Made by a program: the position numbers and the translations under genes | The notes under the pieces: generated by a model | Told to the model about the DNA's origin: nothing | What the model saw: the letters and a program-made list of their open reading frames with translations, nothing else | The model's database searches: none | NCBI GenBank assembly: GCA_036258735.1 | Contig: DATADC010000135.1 | Location: forward strand, 1 to 15,474 | Direction of reading: 5' to 3' | Source of the DNA: JAPSGM01 sp036258735 | GTDB taxonomy: Bacteria; Chloroflexota; Limnocylindria; QHBO01 | DNA: 15,474 nt | Shown here: piece by piece, positions 6,620-13,546 of the stretch | How positions within the stretch are numbered: position 1 is the stretch's first letter | How the letters are laid out: each line of letters begins with the position of its first letter

Positions 6620-7057
6620 TCAGGAGCTCGTCCGCTTCTTCCGTCCGCCCGTCGAGCCCGACTTCTTCGTGCCGGCGGATGACTTCGACGCGCTCGATTT
6701 GGTCGTCGACGACCTGGCGCTCGAGGTCTTGGCCGATGAGGCAGCCGCCTTCCGCTTCGGCGCCGACTTGGCCGTCGTCGACCCAGACTTGGCCGCCGTC
6801 GACCCAGACTTGGCGCTGCGGCCCTTGGTGGCCGACTTCGCCGAGGTCGACTTCGCGGTCGTCTTGGTCGTGGCCTTGGACCGTGACCGTTTCGGTTTGT
6901 CGTTGCCGATCGGCAGCACCTTCGCGACGCCGCCAATGGCTCCACCGACCGCGCCCGCTGCCTTACCGGCGGCCTTGCCCGCCACATCCGTTACGCCGCC
7001 GGCCACCTTGCCGGCGGTCTTCGTTGCTCCCTTGACGATCTTTCCAGGATCGGCCAT
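6620..7057 (-). CDS. Histone H1-like basic Lys/Ser/Thr/Ala-rich protein
   Basis: 145 aa containing 26 Lys and 7 Arg but only 3 acidic residues (all Asp), so strongly cationic. Residues 1-50 are Gly/Ala/Val-rich with regularly spaced Lys (GKVAGG, GKAAGKAAG). Residues 51-145 are a low-complexity K/S/T/A tail with AAKSGST-type repeats, like bacterial histone H1-like and Lys-rich nucleoid proteins. DNA binding and a nucleoid role are inference from composition. The start ATG is preceded 8 nt upstream by a strong GGAGGG ribosome site, unlike the leaderless starts nearby. A 21-bp tandem duplication lies in the tail. It is convergent with the amidohydrolase (29-bp gap) and divergent from a membrane protein gene. 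An alternative reading is a surface-associated or otherwise low-complexity protein. Confidence 0.82.
   Translation of the reverse strand: MADPGKIVKGATKTAGKVAGGVTDVAGKAAGKAAGAVGGAIGGVAKVLPIGNDKPKRSRSKATTKTTAKSTSAKSATKGRSAKSGSTAAKSGSTTAKSAPKRKAAASSAKTSSARSSTTKSSASKSSAGTKKSGSTGGRKKRTSS
6771..6812. repeat. 21-bp tandem repeat (2 copies) inside the H1-like gene
   Basis: Two adjacent 21-bp units (6771-6791 and 6792-6812) differ at one base. They encode two copies of a seven-residue AKSGST-type unit in the basic tail, which suggests recent slippage or expansion of the low-complexity region. Confidence 0.8.
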
Positions 7058-7079
7058 GGCTGCTTCCCTCCATGCGCGC

Positions 7080-7091
7080 CCCCACGTGGGG
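7080..7091. promoter_or_regulatory. Perfect 12-bp palindrome CCCCACGTGGGG
   Basis: The perfect inverted repeat with a CACGTG core lies 23-34 bp upstream of the H1-like gene and 74 bp before the divergent membrane protein gene, in the only spacer between them. The position suits an operator for the H1-like gene. The bound protein is unknown, and chance in GC-rich DNA is possible. Confidence 0.35.
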
Positions 7092-7147
7092 CGGCCAAGC
7101 GGTTGCTGTGCACGCGGCGTGCCGGGCTTCCTTTTGACTCTGCCGCG

Positions 7148-7153
7148 TACGCT
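7148..7153 (+). promoter_or_regulatory. Likely -10 box of the membrane protein gene
   Basis: TACGCT lies 11 nt before the ATG at 7165 with no Shine-Dalgarno in between. The same hexamer occurs 9 nt before the transporter start at 9038. A short or absent leader is inferred. Confidence 0.45.
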
Positions 7154-7164
7154 TCGGCCGACTC

Positions 7165-8382
7165 ATGAACGGCAACCTCACCATGACGCGGGCCGAGCGG
7201 CTGGCGATCGAGCGCTGGTTCGTGCGGCGCGGGGTGCCGCAGTTCGTGGAGGGCTACGGCAGCGAGGCGCAGCTGGACACCCGCGCGGCGCCGCTCATCG
7301 CCGGTTGGCTGGTGGTCGGCACCGTCCTGTTCTGGGGCGTCAACCCTACCTGGCCACCGCTCGCCAACCTCGCAGCGTCGGGGCTGACCATCGTGCTGAT
7401 CGCGACCGGATTCGCCGGCAGCCGGTGGCTACGCCGCCGGGAGCCCGTCACGCGCCAGCCGATCTTCGATTTACCCGAGATCATTCTCCTGGGCCTGCTG
7501 CCGGCGGTCCCCGCCGGCCTCATCGACGGATCGGTCCAGCAGCTGGTGATCGCCTTTCTCAACGCGATGCTGGGCATCGGCCTGATCTACGTGGTGATTT
7601 TCTTCGGCCTGGTGGAGCTGGCGACCTGGGCCGTCGGTCGGCTGTGGTCGCAGTTCGCCGGCATCATCGGCCTGTTGGCCCGCACCCTTCCCGTCCTGCT
7701 CATCCTCGTCGTCTTCCTCCTGTTCGCCGCCGAGATCTGGGAGGCGGCGCACGCGCTCACGGCGGTCGAGCTGGCGGCCATCGTCGGACTGCTGGTGGTG
7801 GTGGGCGCGCTGCTGGTGATCACCACCTTCGGCAGCGAGCTCGAGGAGCTGGAGGATCAGACCGATACCGCCGCCATCGTGTCGACGGTGCGCGGCACAC
7901 CCGCCGAGCCCCTGCTCGCCGGCGTCGGCTCCGACCTGTTGCCCCCGCCGCCGCTCACCTGGCTGGAGCGCGTCAACCTGCACGTCCTGGTGCTCGTCAA
8001 CCAGCTGCTGCAGTCGGCCTTCGTGGGGCTGCTGGTCATGGCTTTCCTGGTGGCCTTCGGCGTGATCGCGTTGCCGGCCGCGGTGCAGGAGCGCTGGATC
8101 GGCGATGGCGTTTCGACGCTGGTGGATTTGCACCTGCTGGGCGAGGCACGACGGGTCTCGGCAGAACTGATTGCGGTCAGCGCGGTTCTCGGCGGGATCG
8201 TGGGCCTCTACTTCACCGGGCTGGCGATCACTGACCGGACCCATCGGCGCGACGAGTTCCGGGTCACGGTGGGCGAGGTCCGGCAGTTGCTCGCCGCCCG
8301 GGCGGTCTACCGCACCGCCCTGCGCTCCACGGCGACCCAGGCCGGCCGCGGTGAAACCTTGCCGCTTGGCGTGGACTCTTAA
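7165..8382 (+). CDS. Polytopic membrane protein of unknown function
   Basis: 405 aa. About eight hydrophobic segments are visible (about 41-59, 68-86, 103-121, 124-150, 164-188, 200-221, 271-303 and 332-354). A charged N-terminal cytoplasmic stretch contains AIERWFVRRGVPQFVEGY. An acidic loop GSELEELEDQTD (223-234) and a Pro-rich LLPPPPLTW (258-266) separate the last two segments, and a basic C-tail follows (355-400). It resembles uncharacterised integral membrane proteins of high-GC bacteria that share the WFxRRGxP N-terminus (from memory). I see no transporter or enzyme signature. Start is ATG 7165; MTRAERL at 7183 is an alternative. It ends 4 nt before the next gene, so the two are probably translationally coupled. 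Confidence 0.82.
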   Translation: MNGNLTMTRAERLAIERWFVRRGVPQFVEGYGSEAQLDTRAAPLIAGWLVVGTVLFWGVNPTWPPLANLAASGLTIVLIATGFAGSRWLRRREPVTRQPIFDLPEIILLGLLPAVPAGLIDGSVQQLVIAFLNAMLGIGLIYVVIFFGLVELATWAVGRLWSQFAGIIGLLARTLPVLLILVVFLLFAAEIWEAAHALTAVELAAIVGLLVVVGALLVITTFGSELEELEDQTDTAAIVSTVRGTPAEPLLAGVGSDLLPPPPLTWLERVNLHVLVLVNQLLQSAFVGLLVMAFLVAFGVIALPAAVQERWIGDGVSTLVDLHLLGEARRVSAELIAVSAVLGGIVGLYFTGLAITDRTHRRDEFRVTVGEVRQLLAARAVYRTALRSTATQAGRGETLPLGVDS

Positions 8383-8386
8383 GCGT

Positions 8387-8971
8387 ATGTCGCGCGGGCG
8401 TGCCTCGACCATCCGCCACCTGGGTGGGGGCCGCATCCTGCGGTCCGGCGGCGATCCAGAGCGAGAGGCAAGGATCATGGCACTGGCGCGCGCGGCCGGG
8501 TACCCGGTGCCGCTCGTGTTCGACGTTCGTCCCGACGCGCTCGTGCTCGAACGCGTGGAGGGACCGACCATGGCCGGCTCGCTCGCTCGCCGACCGTGGC
8601 TCGCCCGTCGGCACATGACTACGCTCGCGCGACTGCATGATCGATTGCACTCGATCCCGCTGAATGGAGCCTCGCTGCTGCACCTGGACCTTCATCCCGA
8701 GAACGTCCTGATGTCGCCGTCGGGGCCGGTAGTAATCGATTGGACCAATGCCCGGCCTGGCGCCTCGGAGACCGACGTAGCGCTGACCTGGCTCATCATG
8801 CGCACCAGCGCCGGCCTGCCGGGACGAATGCTCGCCTCGCTCTTTGCGCGACGCGTCGGCTTGGCACAGGTGCGCCGCGGCATTGCCGCTGCGGCCAGCT
8901 TTCGGCTTGCCGATCCGCACGTCACGGATGCAGAGCGCTCGCACGTACTCGCGGTGATCGGCCACCGATAA
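8387..8971 (+). CDS. Small APH-like phosphotransferase
   Basis: 194-aa protein of the aminoglycoside phosphotransferase/protein-kinase-like fold. The catalytic loop HLDLHPENVL (residues about 99-108) has the catalytic Asp and the Asn that binds Mg, and VIDWTNA (115-121) supplies the DFG-equivalent Asp. LVLERVEGPTM (about 51-61) is the hinge. The N-lobe is very short: RILRSGGDPEREARIM replaces a full Lys-bearing lobe. The same short layout is, from memory, normal for a family in high-GC bacteria, so I do not call it truncated. The substrate is unknown (small molecule or protein). The ATG at 8387 lies 4 nt after the stop of the membrane protein gene. No separate promoter is visible, so it is likely co-expressed with that gene. 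Confidence 0.85.
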   Translation: MSRGRASTIRHLGGGRILRSGGDPEREARIMALARAAGYPVPLVFDVRPDALVLERVEGPTMAGSLARRPWLARRHMTTLARLHDRLHSIPLNGASLLHLDLHPENVLMSPSGPVVIDWTNARPGASETDVALTWLIMRTSAGLPGRMLASLFARRVGLAQVRRGIAAAASFRLADPHVTDAERSHVLAVIGHR

Positions 8972-8973
8972 GG

Positions 8974-8987
8974 GCGTGACCTCACGC
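8974..8987. other. Short inverted repeat after the phosphotransferase gene
   Basis: GCGTGA-CC-TCACGC is a perfect 6-bp inverted repeat 2 nt after the stop, followed by a GC-rich run with a second palindrome GCGGCGCCGC (8991-9000). There is no T-tract, so an intrinsic terminator is not supported. The repeats could still fold in RNA or bind a protein. Confidence 0.25.
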
Positions 8988-9022
8988 GGCGGCGGCGCCG
9001 CGCGTTCACCCATCGTGCCGGG

Positions 9023-9028
9023 TACGCT
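9023..9028 (+). promoter_or_regulatory. Likely -10 box of the EamA transporter gene
   Basis: TACGCT lies 9 nt before the ATG at 9038, within GGGTACGCTTACC, and no Shine-Dalgarno follows. This points to a leaderless or near-leaderless transcript. Confidence 0.5.
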
Positions 9029-9037
9029 TACCTCCCC

Positions 9038-9976
9038 ATGAACCGACGCCCCACACCCGTTGAGTGGCTCGTCTTCCTTGCGCTGGGGGGCGCCTGGGGC
9101 AGTAGCTACCTGTTCATCAAGATTGCGGTCGAGACCATCACGCCGTTCACCCTGGTGGCCGGCCGCCTGGCGATTGGCGTCGCCGTGCTGGCGCTGGTGA
9201 TGTTGGTCACTCGGCAGGCGATGCCGCGCCATCGGTCCGCGTACCTCCATCTGCTGGTCGTCGCCGTGCTCGGCATCGTCGTCCCGTTTTCGCTCATCAG
9301 CTGGGGCGAGCAGAGCATCGATTCGGCGCTGGCGGCCGTGCTTAACGGCACTGTGCCGCTGTTCGCGATCGTCCTCGCCGCCCTCGTGCTGGCCGATGAG
9401 CCGATCACCATCAACCGCCTGGCCGGCCTCGCCATCGGCTTCGCCGGCGTGGTGGTACTGACCGCGCCCGGCATCCAGGATGGCGTCGGCGGCAGCCTCG
9501 CCGGTCAGCTGGCGCTCATCGGCTCTGCCATCTCGTACGCGGCTGCCGGGGTCTACGCGCGGCGCACGGTGAAGGGCGTGCCGGCCCTGACCAGCGCATT
9601 CTTGGAGGTCGGCTTCGCCTTTGTCATCACGCTGGCGCTCACCGTCGTCTTCGGCAGCCCGTGGGTCACTCGGCTCGAGCTGGACGCCGTGCTGTCGGTC
9701 GTGTGGCTGGGCCTCATCGGTTCAGGGCTGGCATTCCTGGCCTTCTTCTTCCTGCTGAACCGCTGGGGAGCCACCCGTACCGCGCTGGTGGCCTACCTGC
9801 TGCCGGTGGTCGGCATCGTGCTTGGAGCGGTCATCCTGAGCGAGGAGATCACTCTGGCCATGGTGGCCGGCACCGCGCTCATCATTGGTGGCATCGCCCT
9901 GGCCAACAGCCGCTACGGCCACAAGCGCCTGCTGGGGCGCAGTCCCGGCCCGTCGGTGCAGCCAACCGCCGACTGA
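9038..9976 (+). CDS. EamA/DMT-family membrane transporter (RhaT-like)
   Basis: 312-aa inner-membrane permease of the drug/metabolite transporter superfamily with about ten membrane helices in two EamA repeats (about 10-145 and 155-300). Repeat 1 begins FLALGGAWGSSYLFIKIAVE, typical of the family. Other family signatures are the helix-4 region SALAAVLNGTVPLFAIVLAA followed by LADEPI, and in repeat 2 the matching ILSEEITLAMVAGTALIIGG. Length matches the usual about 300 aa. The substrate cannot be predicted; members export amino acids, metabolites or drugs. It appears to be a monocistronic unit with its own TACGCT box, 66 bp after the phosphotransferase and 45 bp before the cyclase. Confidence 0.93.
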   Translation: MNRRPTPVEWLVFLALGGAWGSSYLFIKIAVETITPFTLVAGRLAIGVAVLALVMLVTRQAMPRHRSAYLHLLVVAVLGIVVPFSLISWGEQSIDSALAAVLNGTVPLFAIVLAALVLADEPITINRLAGLAIGFAGVVVLTAPGIQDGVGGSLAGQLALIGSAISYAAAGVYARRTVKGVPALTSAFLEVGFAFVITLALTVVFGSPWVTRLELDAVLSVVWLGLIGSGLAFLAFFFLLNRWGATRTALVAYLLPVVGIVLGAVILSEEITLAMVAGTALIIGGIALANSRYGHKRLLGRSPGPSVQPTAD

Positions 9977-10021
9977 ACGGTCCCGGGTGGCGCTTGCGGA
10001 CGGTGGCATGATGGGCGCGTC

Positions 10022-11572
10022 GTGGAGGAAGGAAGCTCCTCGGCGCCCTGGTCCGAGGGGGCGCTGAGCTTCGCCGACCGCAACCCTAACCCCGTCCTGC
10101 GGGTGGCCGCCGACGGGACGCTCGAGTACGCCAACGCCGCCAGCCGCCCGGTGCTCAAGCGGCTGGGCGTGGGCACCGGCGACCGGGTGCCGGACGTCTT
10201 CCGCACCAGCCTCGACCGCGCGGCAAGGTTCGAGCCTCCCGAGCCGTTCGAGCTCGAGTGCGAGCTGCGCACCTTCGCCATCCTTGCTGTGCCGGTACCC
10301 GACGGCGCGCTGAACGTTTACGGCAGCGATATCACCGGCGTGAAGGTGGTCGAGAAGTTCCCCGATCGCAACCCGAATCCGGTGCTGCGCATCAACCCCG
10401 AGGGGCGGCTGCTGTATGCCAACCAAGCCAGCGGGCCTATCCGTGGCGCCATGGGCGTGAAGGTCGGAGAACTCATTCCGGGCCACCTTCACGATCGCAT
10501 CCGCGCCCGGCTCGCCGGTGAGTCGCACGAGCTGATCGAGGTCGGCGGCGAAGGTGGCCTCTTCTTCGCCATCACCCCGGTGGCGATCGCCGAGTTCAGC
10601 TTCGTCAACCTCTACGGGACCGATATCACGGGCCTGCGGGCCATCAACAAGTTTCCGGACGAGAACCCCAACCCCGTGCTGCGAGTCACGCGCGCGGGGA
10701 GGCTGCAGTACGCAAACCCGTCAAGCGCGCCCGTACGGAGGGCGCTCGGGGTGGAGGTCGGCGACGAGCTGCCGCCGACCGCCCTGAACCACGTACGGGC
10801 CATCCTGGACGGCCGGGCCACCAACGTCATGGAGGCGCAGCACGATGGACGGGTCTTCGAGCTACGCGTGGTCTCGCTGTCCGAGTTCGAGTCGATCAAC
10901 ATCTATGGCACCGATGTGACGGCCACGCGGGAGTTGGCTCATGCACACGCCGAGAACGAGCGGCTGCTGCTCAACATCCTGCCCGCCTCCATCGCGGAGC
11001 GGCTGCGACGTGGAGAGGAGCCGATCGCCGACGCCTTCGAGGACATGGCGGTGCTGTTCGCCGACGTGGTGGAGTTCACGCCGTACTCGGCGTCGCGCCC
11101 CGCGCACGAGGTCGTGACCGTCCTCAATCAGATGTTTTCGATCTTCGACCGGCTGGTGGACAAACATCGGCTGGAGAAGATCAAGACCGTCGGCGATGCC
11201 TACATGGTGGTTGGCGGCCTGACCCCGGACGGAGGAGGTCCCACGGCGGTGGCCGAGATGGCGCTGGACATGATCGATGAGATCGGCCGCTACCGGACCG
11301 ACGCCGGCCAGACCATGCGGATCCGGGTGGGGCTTCACGTGGGACCGGGCATCGGGGGCGTCATCGGCCTCAAGAAATTCGTGTACGACGTGTGGGGCGA
11401 CACCGTCAACACCGCCAGCCGGATGGAGTCGAACGGGTGGCCGGGGTGCATCCAGGTCACAGGCGCTACCGCGGCTCGGCTGGAGGACGGCTACACGTTC
11501 GAGAGGCGCGGCATCGTCGAGGTCAAGGGCAAGGGCGCGGTGGAGACCTTCTTCCTCGTCGGGCGACGCTGA
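10022..11572 (+). CDS. Class III adenylate cyclase with three tandem PAS domains
   Basis: 516 aa, soluble. Three PAS domains (about 17-107, 113-205, 211-302) each start with D-x-NPNPVLR (D19, D115, D213), carry YAN 17 residues later, and end with YG-x-D-(I/V)-T, so they arose by internal duplication with a 96-98 residue period. A helical linker with NERLLLNILPASIAERLRRG (312-331) joins them to the guanylate_cyc domain. Metal-binding D348 (FADVVEFT) and D392 (VGDAYM), adenine-specifying K388 and D456, and transition-state N463 and R467 (TVNTASRM) are all present. A catalytically active homodimer making cAMP from ATP is therefore expected. The PAS ligand is unknown. The GTG start is chosen because no in-frame start precedes it. 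No cAMP receptor is encoded nearby. Confidence 0.93.
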   Translation: MEEGSSSAPWSEGALSFADRNPNPVLRVAADGTLEYANAASRPVLKRLGVGTGDRVPDVFRTSLDRAARFEPPEPFELECELRTFAILAVPVPDGALNVYGSDITGVKVVEKFPDRNPNPVLRINPEGRLLYANQASGPIRGAMGVKVGELIPGHLHDRIRARLAGESHELIEVGGEGGLFFAITPVAIAEFSFVNLYGTDITGLRAINKFPDENPNPVLRVTRAGRLQYANPSSAPVRRALGVEVGDELPPTALNHVRAILDGRATNVMEAQHDGRVFELRVVSLSEFESINIYGTDVTATRELAHAHAENERLLLNILPASIAERLRRGEEPIADAFEDMAVLFADVVEFTPYSASRPAHEVVTVLNQMFSIFDRLVDKHRLEKIKTVGDAYMVVGGLTPDGGGPTAVAEMALDMIDEIGRYRTDAGQTMRIRVGLHVGPGIGGVIGLKKFVYDVWGDTVNTASRMESNGWPGCIQVTGATAARLEDGYTFERRGIVEVKGKGAVETFFLVGRR

Positions 11573-11573
11573 C

Positions 11574-11579
11574 TAGTAT
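11574..11579 (+). promoter_or_regulatory. Likely -10 box of the DinB-like gene
   Basis: TAGTAT ends 6 nt before the ATG at 11586, the classic spacing for a leaderless transcript. It overlaps the end of the cyclase gene (stop at 11570-11572 lies just upstream). The small gene may thus have its own start despite the 13-bp gap. Confidence 0.5.
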
Positions 11580-11585
11580 CTGCCC

Positions 11586-12047
11586 ATGACCGATGCGCCG
11601 ACCAAGCCCGATGAGCTCGCCGGCGAGCGCGAGGCCTGGCAGCGGCTGCACGCCGTGATGCGGCGGCTCACGCCCGACAAGGCGGAGGTTCCCGGCTACT
11701 TCACCGAGGGGTGGACCGCCAAGGACGCGGTGGCGCACCTAGGCACCTGGATGGCCGAGGGCGCCCAGGTGCTGCGGCAGATCGCGGCGGGCACGTACCG
11801 GGAGGGGGAGCTTGACGTGGACGCTGCCAACGAGCGCTTCCTGGCCGCGATGCGCGACGTCCCGCTCGACACCGTGCACCTCCAGGCGGCCGCCGCGCGG
11901 AATGAGCTGCTGAGCGCCTGGCATCAGCTGCCGGAGGTCACGCCAGCGGCCGCGTACTGGGTTCGCAAGGCCGGCCCCGAACACCTGATGGAGCACCTGC
12001 CCCGGCTGGAGGAGTGGCTCGACAAGCTCGACGCCGATGGACGCTGA
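11586..12047 (+). CDS. DinB-like/mycothiol-maleylpyruvate-isomerase N-terminal-like protein
   Basis: 153-aa soluble four-helix protein. GWTAKDAVAHLGTWM (42-56) is the signature helix of the DinB/MDMPI-N superfamily, and H51, H133 and H137 (EHLMEHLPRLEEWL) form the usual metal-binding His triad. Members act as metal-dependent thiol (mycothiol or bacillithiol) transferases or isomerases; most in this size class have no known substrate. It follows the adenylate cyclase by 13 bp on the same strand, so read-through is possible, but a TAGTAT box suggests its own leaderless promoter. No link to cAMP signalling is implied by the sequence. Confidence 0.82.
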   Translation: MTDAPTKPDELAGEREAWQRLHAVMRRLTPDKAEVPGYFTEGWTAKDAVAHLGTWMAEGAQVLRQIAAGTYREGELDVDAANERFLAAMRDVPLDTVHLQAAAARNELLSAWHQLPEVTPAAAYWVRKAGPEHLMEHLPRLEEWLDKLDADGR

Positions 12048-12174
12048 ATCCGCGGGCTCTTCCGGTCTCCCCAGGTCTAACCGCGGACCGATCGGCGGGA
12101 GTGGGCGGTTGGAGGAATAGGTCGAGCAACTGGCCCGGCGCCGGCTTCGTGCGCGAAATCGCCCGGTGTATCGG
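12048..12174. other. Convergent intergenic region, no gene
   Basis: 127 bp between the DinB-like gene and the end of the aminotransferase. It contains a 7-bp inverted repeat (TCCGCGG 12049-12055 with CCGCGGA 12081-12087, 25-nt loop) and a palindrome CCGGCGCCGG (12135-12144). Neither is followed by a T-tract, so I do not call a terminator. Any reading frames through it lack coding signals. Confidence 0.5.
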
Positions 12175-13380
12175 TTACCTGCCAGGCCCCGTGCTTCGCG
12201 CCTCCGCCATGGCCGCCGCGAAGCGGGCAATGCCCATCTCGACCATCTCGTCCGAGGCCGTCAGGCTGATGCGGAACCAGCCGGGCACCTCGACCACCGT
12301 GCCGGGCAGCACCAGGACGCGGTGGCGCGCCAGGATGTCCGCGAAGGCCACGTCATCGGGGAGCGGCGAGCGCGCCATGGTGTAGAACGTGCCTTGCGGC
12401 ATGGAAGCCTCATAGCCCATCTCTCGGAGCGCGGGCACCAGTCGATCGCGCCGCCCCTGCATGGCAGCCACGTCGATCGAGAGTCGCTCCAGGTCGGCCA
12501 GCGCGTGCTGGAGCAGCGCGTTGGGAAAGGCCCATCCGGTGGCGGCCTGCTCCAGGAAGACCTCGTCGCGCAGGGCCGCGCGCTCGTCCGCGGATAGCGT
12601 GGGCGGCACGGTCAGGTACCCGATGCGCTGGCCCGGTGCCAGCAGCGTCTTGCCATACGAATAGGTGACGACGGTGTGCGCGTGGTATTCAGCCGGGCTG
12701 TGGTAATCACGCCCGTCGAACACGATCCGGTTGTACGGCTCGTCGGAGATGATCCACACCGGATGCCCGATGCGGTGGCCGGCGTCGGCCAGCATCCCGG
12801 CCAGGCTCGCCAGCATGGAGGGCGTGTAGATGCGCCCGCTGGGGTTGTGCGGGCTGTTGATGATGACCGCCCGCGTGCGGGGCCCGATGGCAGCCGCGAT
12901 GCGCTCGAGGTCCGGCTCGAACTCCGGCGGGTCGAGCTTGACCCTCACCGGCTCGCCCCCGGCGGCCAGGGTCAGGAACTCGTAGAAGAACCACGGCGGC
13001 GAGAGGAAGATGACCTCGTCGCCCGGCTCGAGCAGCGTTCGGAGGGTGACGGCTAGGGCCGCGAACCCGCCGTTGGTCATGTGCACGTCCGCCGGCTGCC
13101 AGGCCAACCCGGTGCGCCTGGCCAGCGTCTTGGCCACCGTTCGGCGCGACGCCGCCTCGGACGTCTTGTAGGCGAACCAGTCCTTGTTCCGCGGCTCGAC
13201 GTGGCGCCGCAGAGCGTCGACGTACTCCGGCAGTGGCATCTCCTGCGGATTGCCGACGGCGAAGTTGGCGATGTCCGAGGCCAGGTTCAGGTGCGCGAAC
13301 GGCCCGTTGTAGAACGCCAGAAAGGGCGCAACGCTCTCGCGCATCCGGGCCCGGCGGTTGGTCGGCAGGGCGGTCGTCAT
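12175..13380 (-). CDS. Class I/II PLP-dependent aminotransferase
   Basis: 401-aa fold-type I aminotransferase, cytoplasmic. Visible active-site residues: the N-terminal substrate region FAVGNPQEMPLPEYVDALRR, the cofactor Asn in NSPHNPSGRIYT (N179), D213 in ISDEPYN with Y216, the Schiff-base Lys K244 in SYGKTLLAPGQRIGY, and the carboxylate-binding Arg R370 in GWFRISLT. All catalytic positions are intact, so it is an active aminotransferase (aspartate/aromatic-like), but substrate specificity is not readable. Start: ATG 13380 (MTTALP) or ATG 13392; the frame is open to 13773, but that part is antisense to the next gene. It lies alone, convergent with the DinB-like gene and divergent from the terminal gene. 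A 15-bp tandem repeat lies just upstream. Confidence 0.93.
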   Translation of the reverse strand: MTTALPTNRRARMRESVAPFLAFYNGPFAHLNLASDIANFAVGNPQEMPLPEYVDALRRHVEPRNKDWFAYKTSEAASRRTVAKTLARRTGLAWQPADVHMTNGGFAALAVTLRTLLEPGDEVIFLSPPWFFYEFLTLAAGGEPVRVKLDPPEFEPDLERIAAAIGPRTRAVIINSPHNPSGRIYTPSMLASLAGMLADAGHRIGHPVWIISDEPYNRIVFDGRDYHSPAEYHAHTVVTYSYGKTLLAPGQRIGYLTVPPTLSADERAALRDEVFLEQAATGWAFPNALLQHALADLERLSIDVAAMQGRRDRLVPALREMGYEASMPQGTFYTMARSPLPDDVAFADILARHRVLVLPGTVVEVPGWFRISLTASDEMVEMGIARFAAAMAEARSTGPGR

Positions 13381-13399
13381 GATCCGCAGCATCGGGCCT

Positions 13400-13429
13400 A
13401 AGCCGCTCGGACGCAAGCCGCTCGGACGC
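13400..13429. repeat. 15-bp perfect tandem repeat (2 copies) upstream of the aminotransferase
   Basis: Unit AAGCCGCTCGGACGC occurs twice head to tail (13400-13414 and 13415-13429), 20 bp upstream of the aminotransferase ATG at 13380. It lies in the 166-bp divergent region and is not coding. It could be a slippage product or a pair of direct-repeat protein sites. Confidence 0.85.
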
Positions 13430-13533
13430 AACGCGGCTACACGTCCGGCACCTCTGCGGTGGCGAGGTCGAGCTCGGTGCCCTGCGACGCTGCGCCAGGC
13501 GGCGCACGACCACGAGGCGTGGACAGCCGGTCG

Positions 13534-13539
13534 TACGAT
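13534..13539 (+). promoter_or_regulatory. Likely -10 box of the terminal repeat-protein gene
   Basis: TACGAT, within the palindrome TCGTACGA (13531-13538), ends 7 nt before the GTG at 13547, ideal spacing for a leaderless start. No Shine-Dalgarno is present. Confidence 0.55.
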
Positions 13540-13546
13540 CGGCGCG

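Noticed and set aside
12049..12087. 7-bp inverted repeat after the DinB-like gene as a terminator
   Set aside because: The loop is 25 nt and there is no T-tract, so an intrinsic terminator is not supported.
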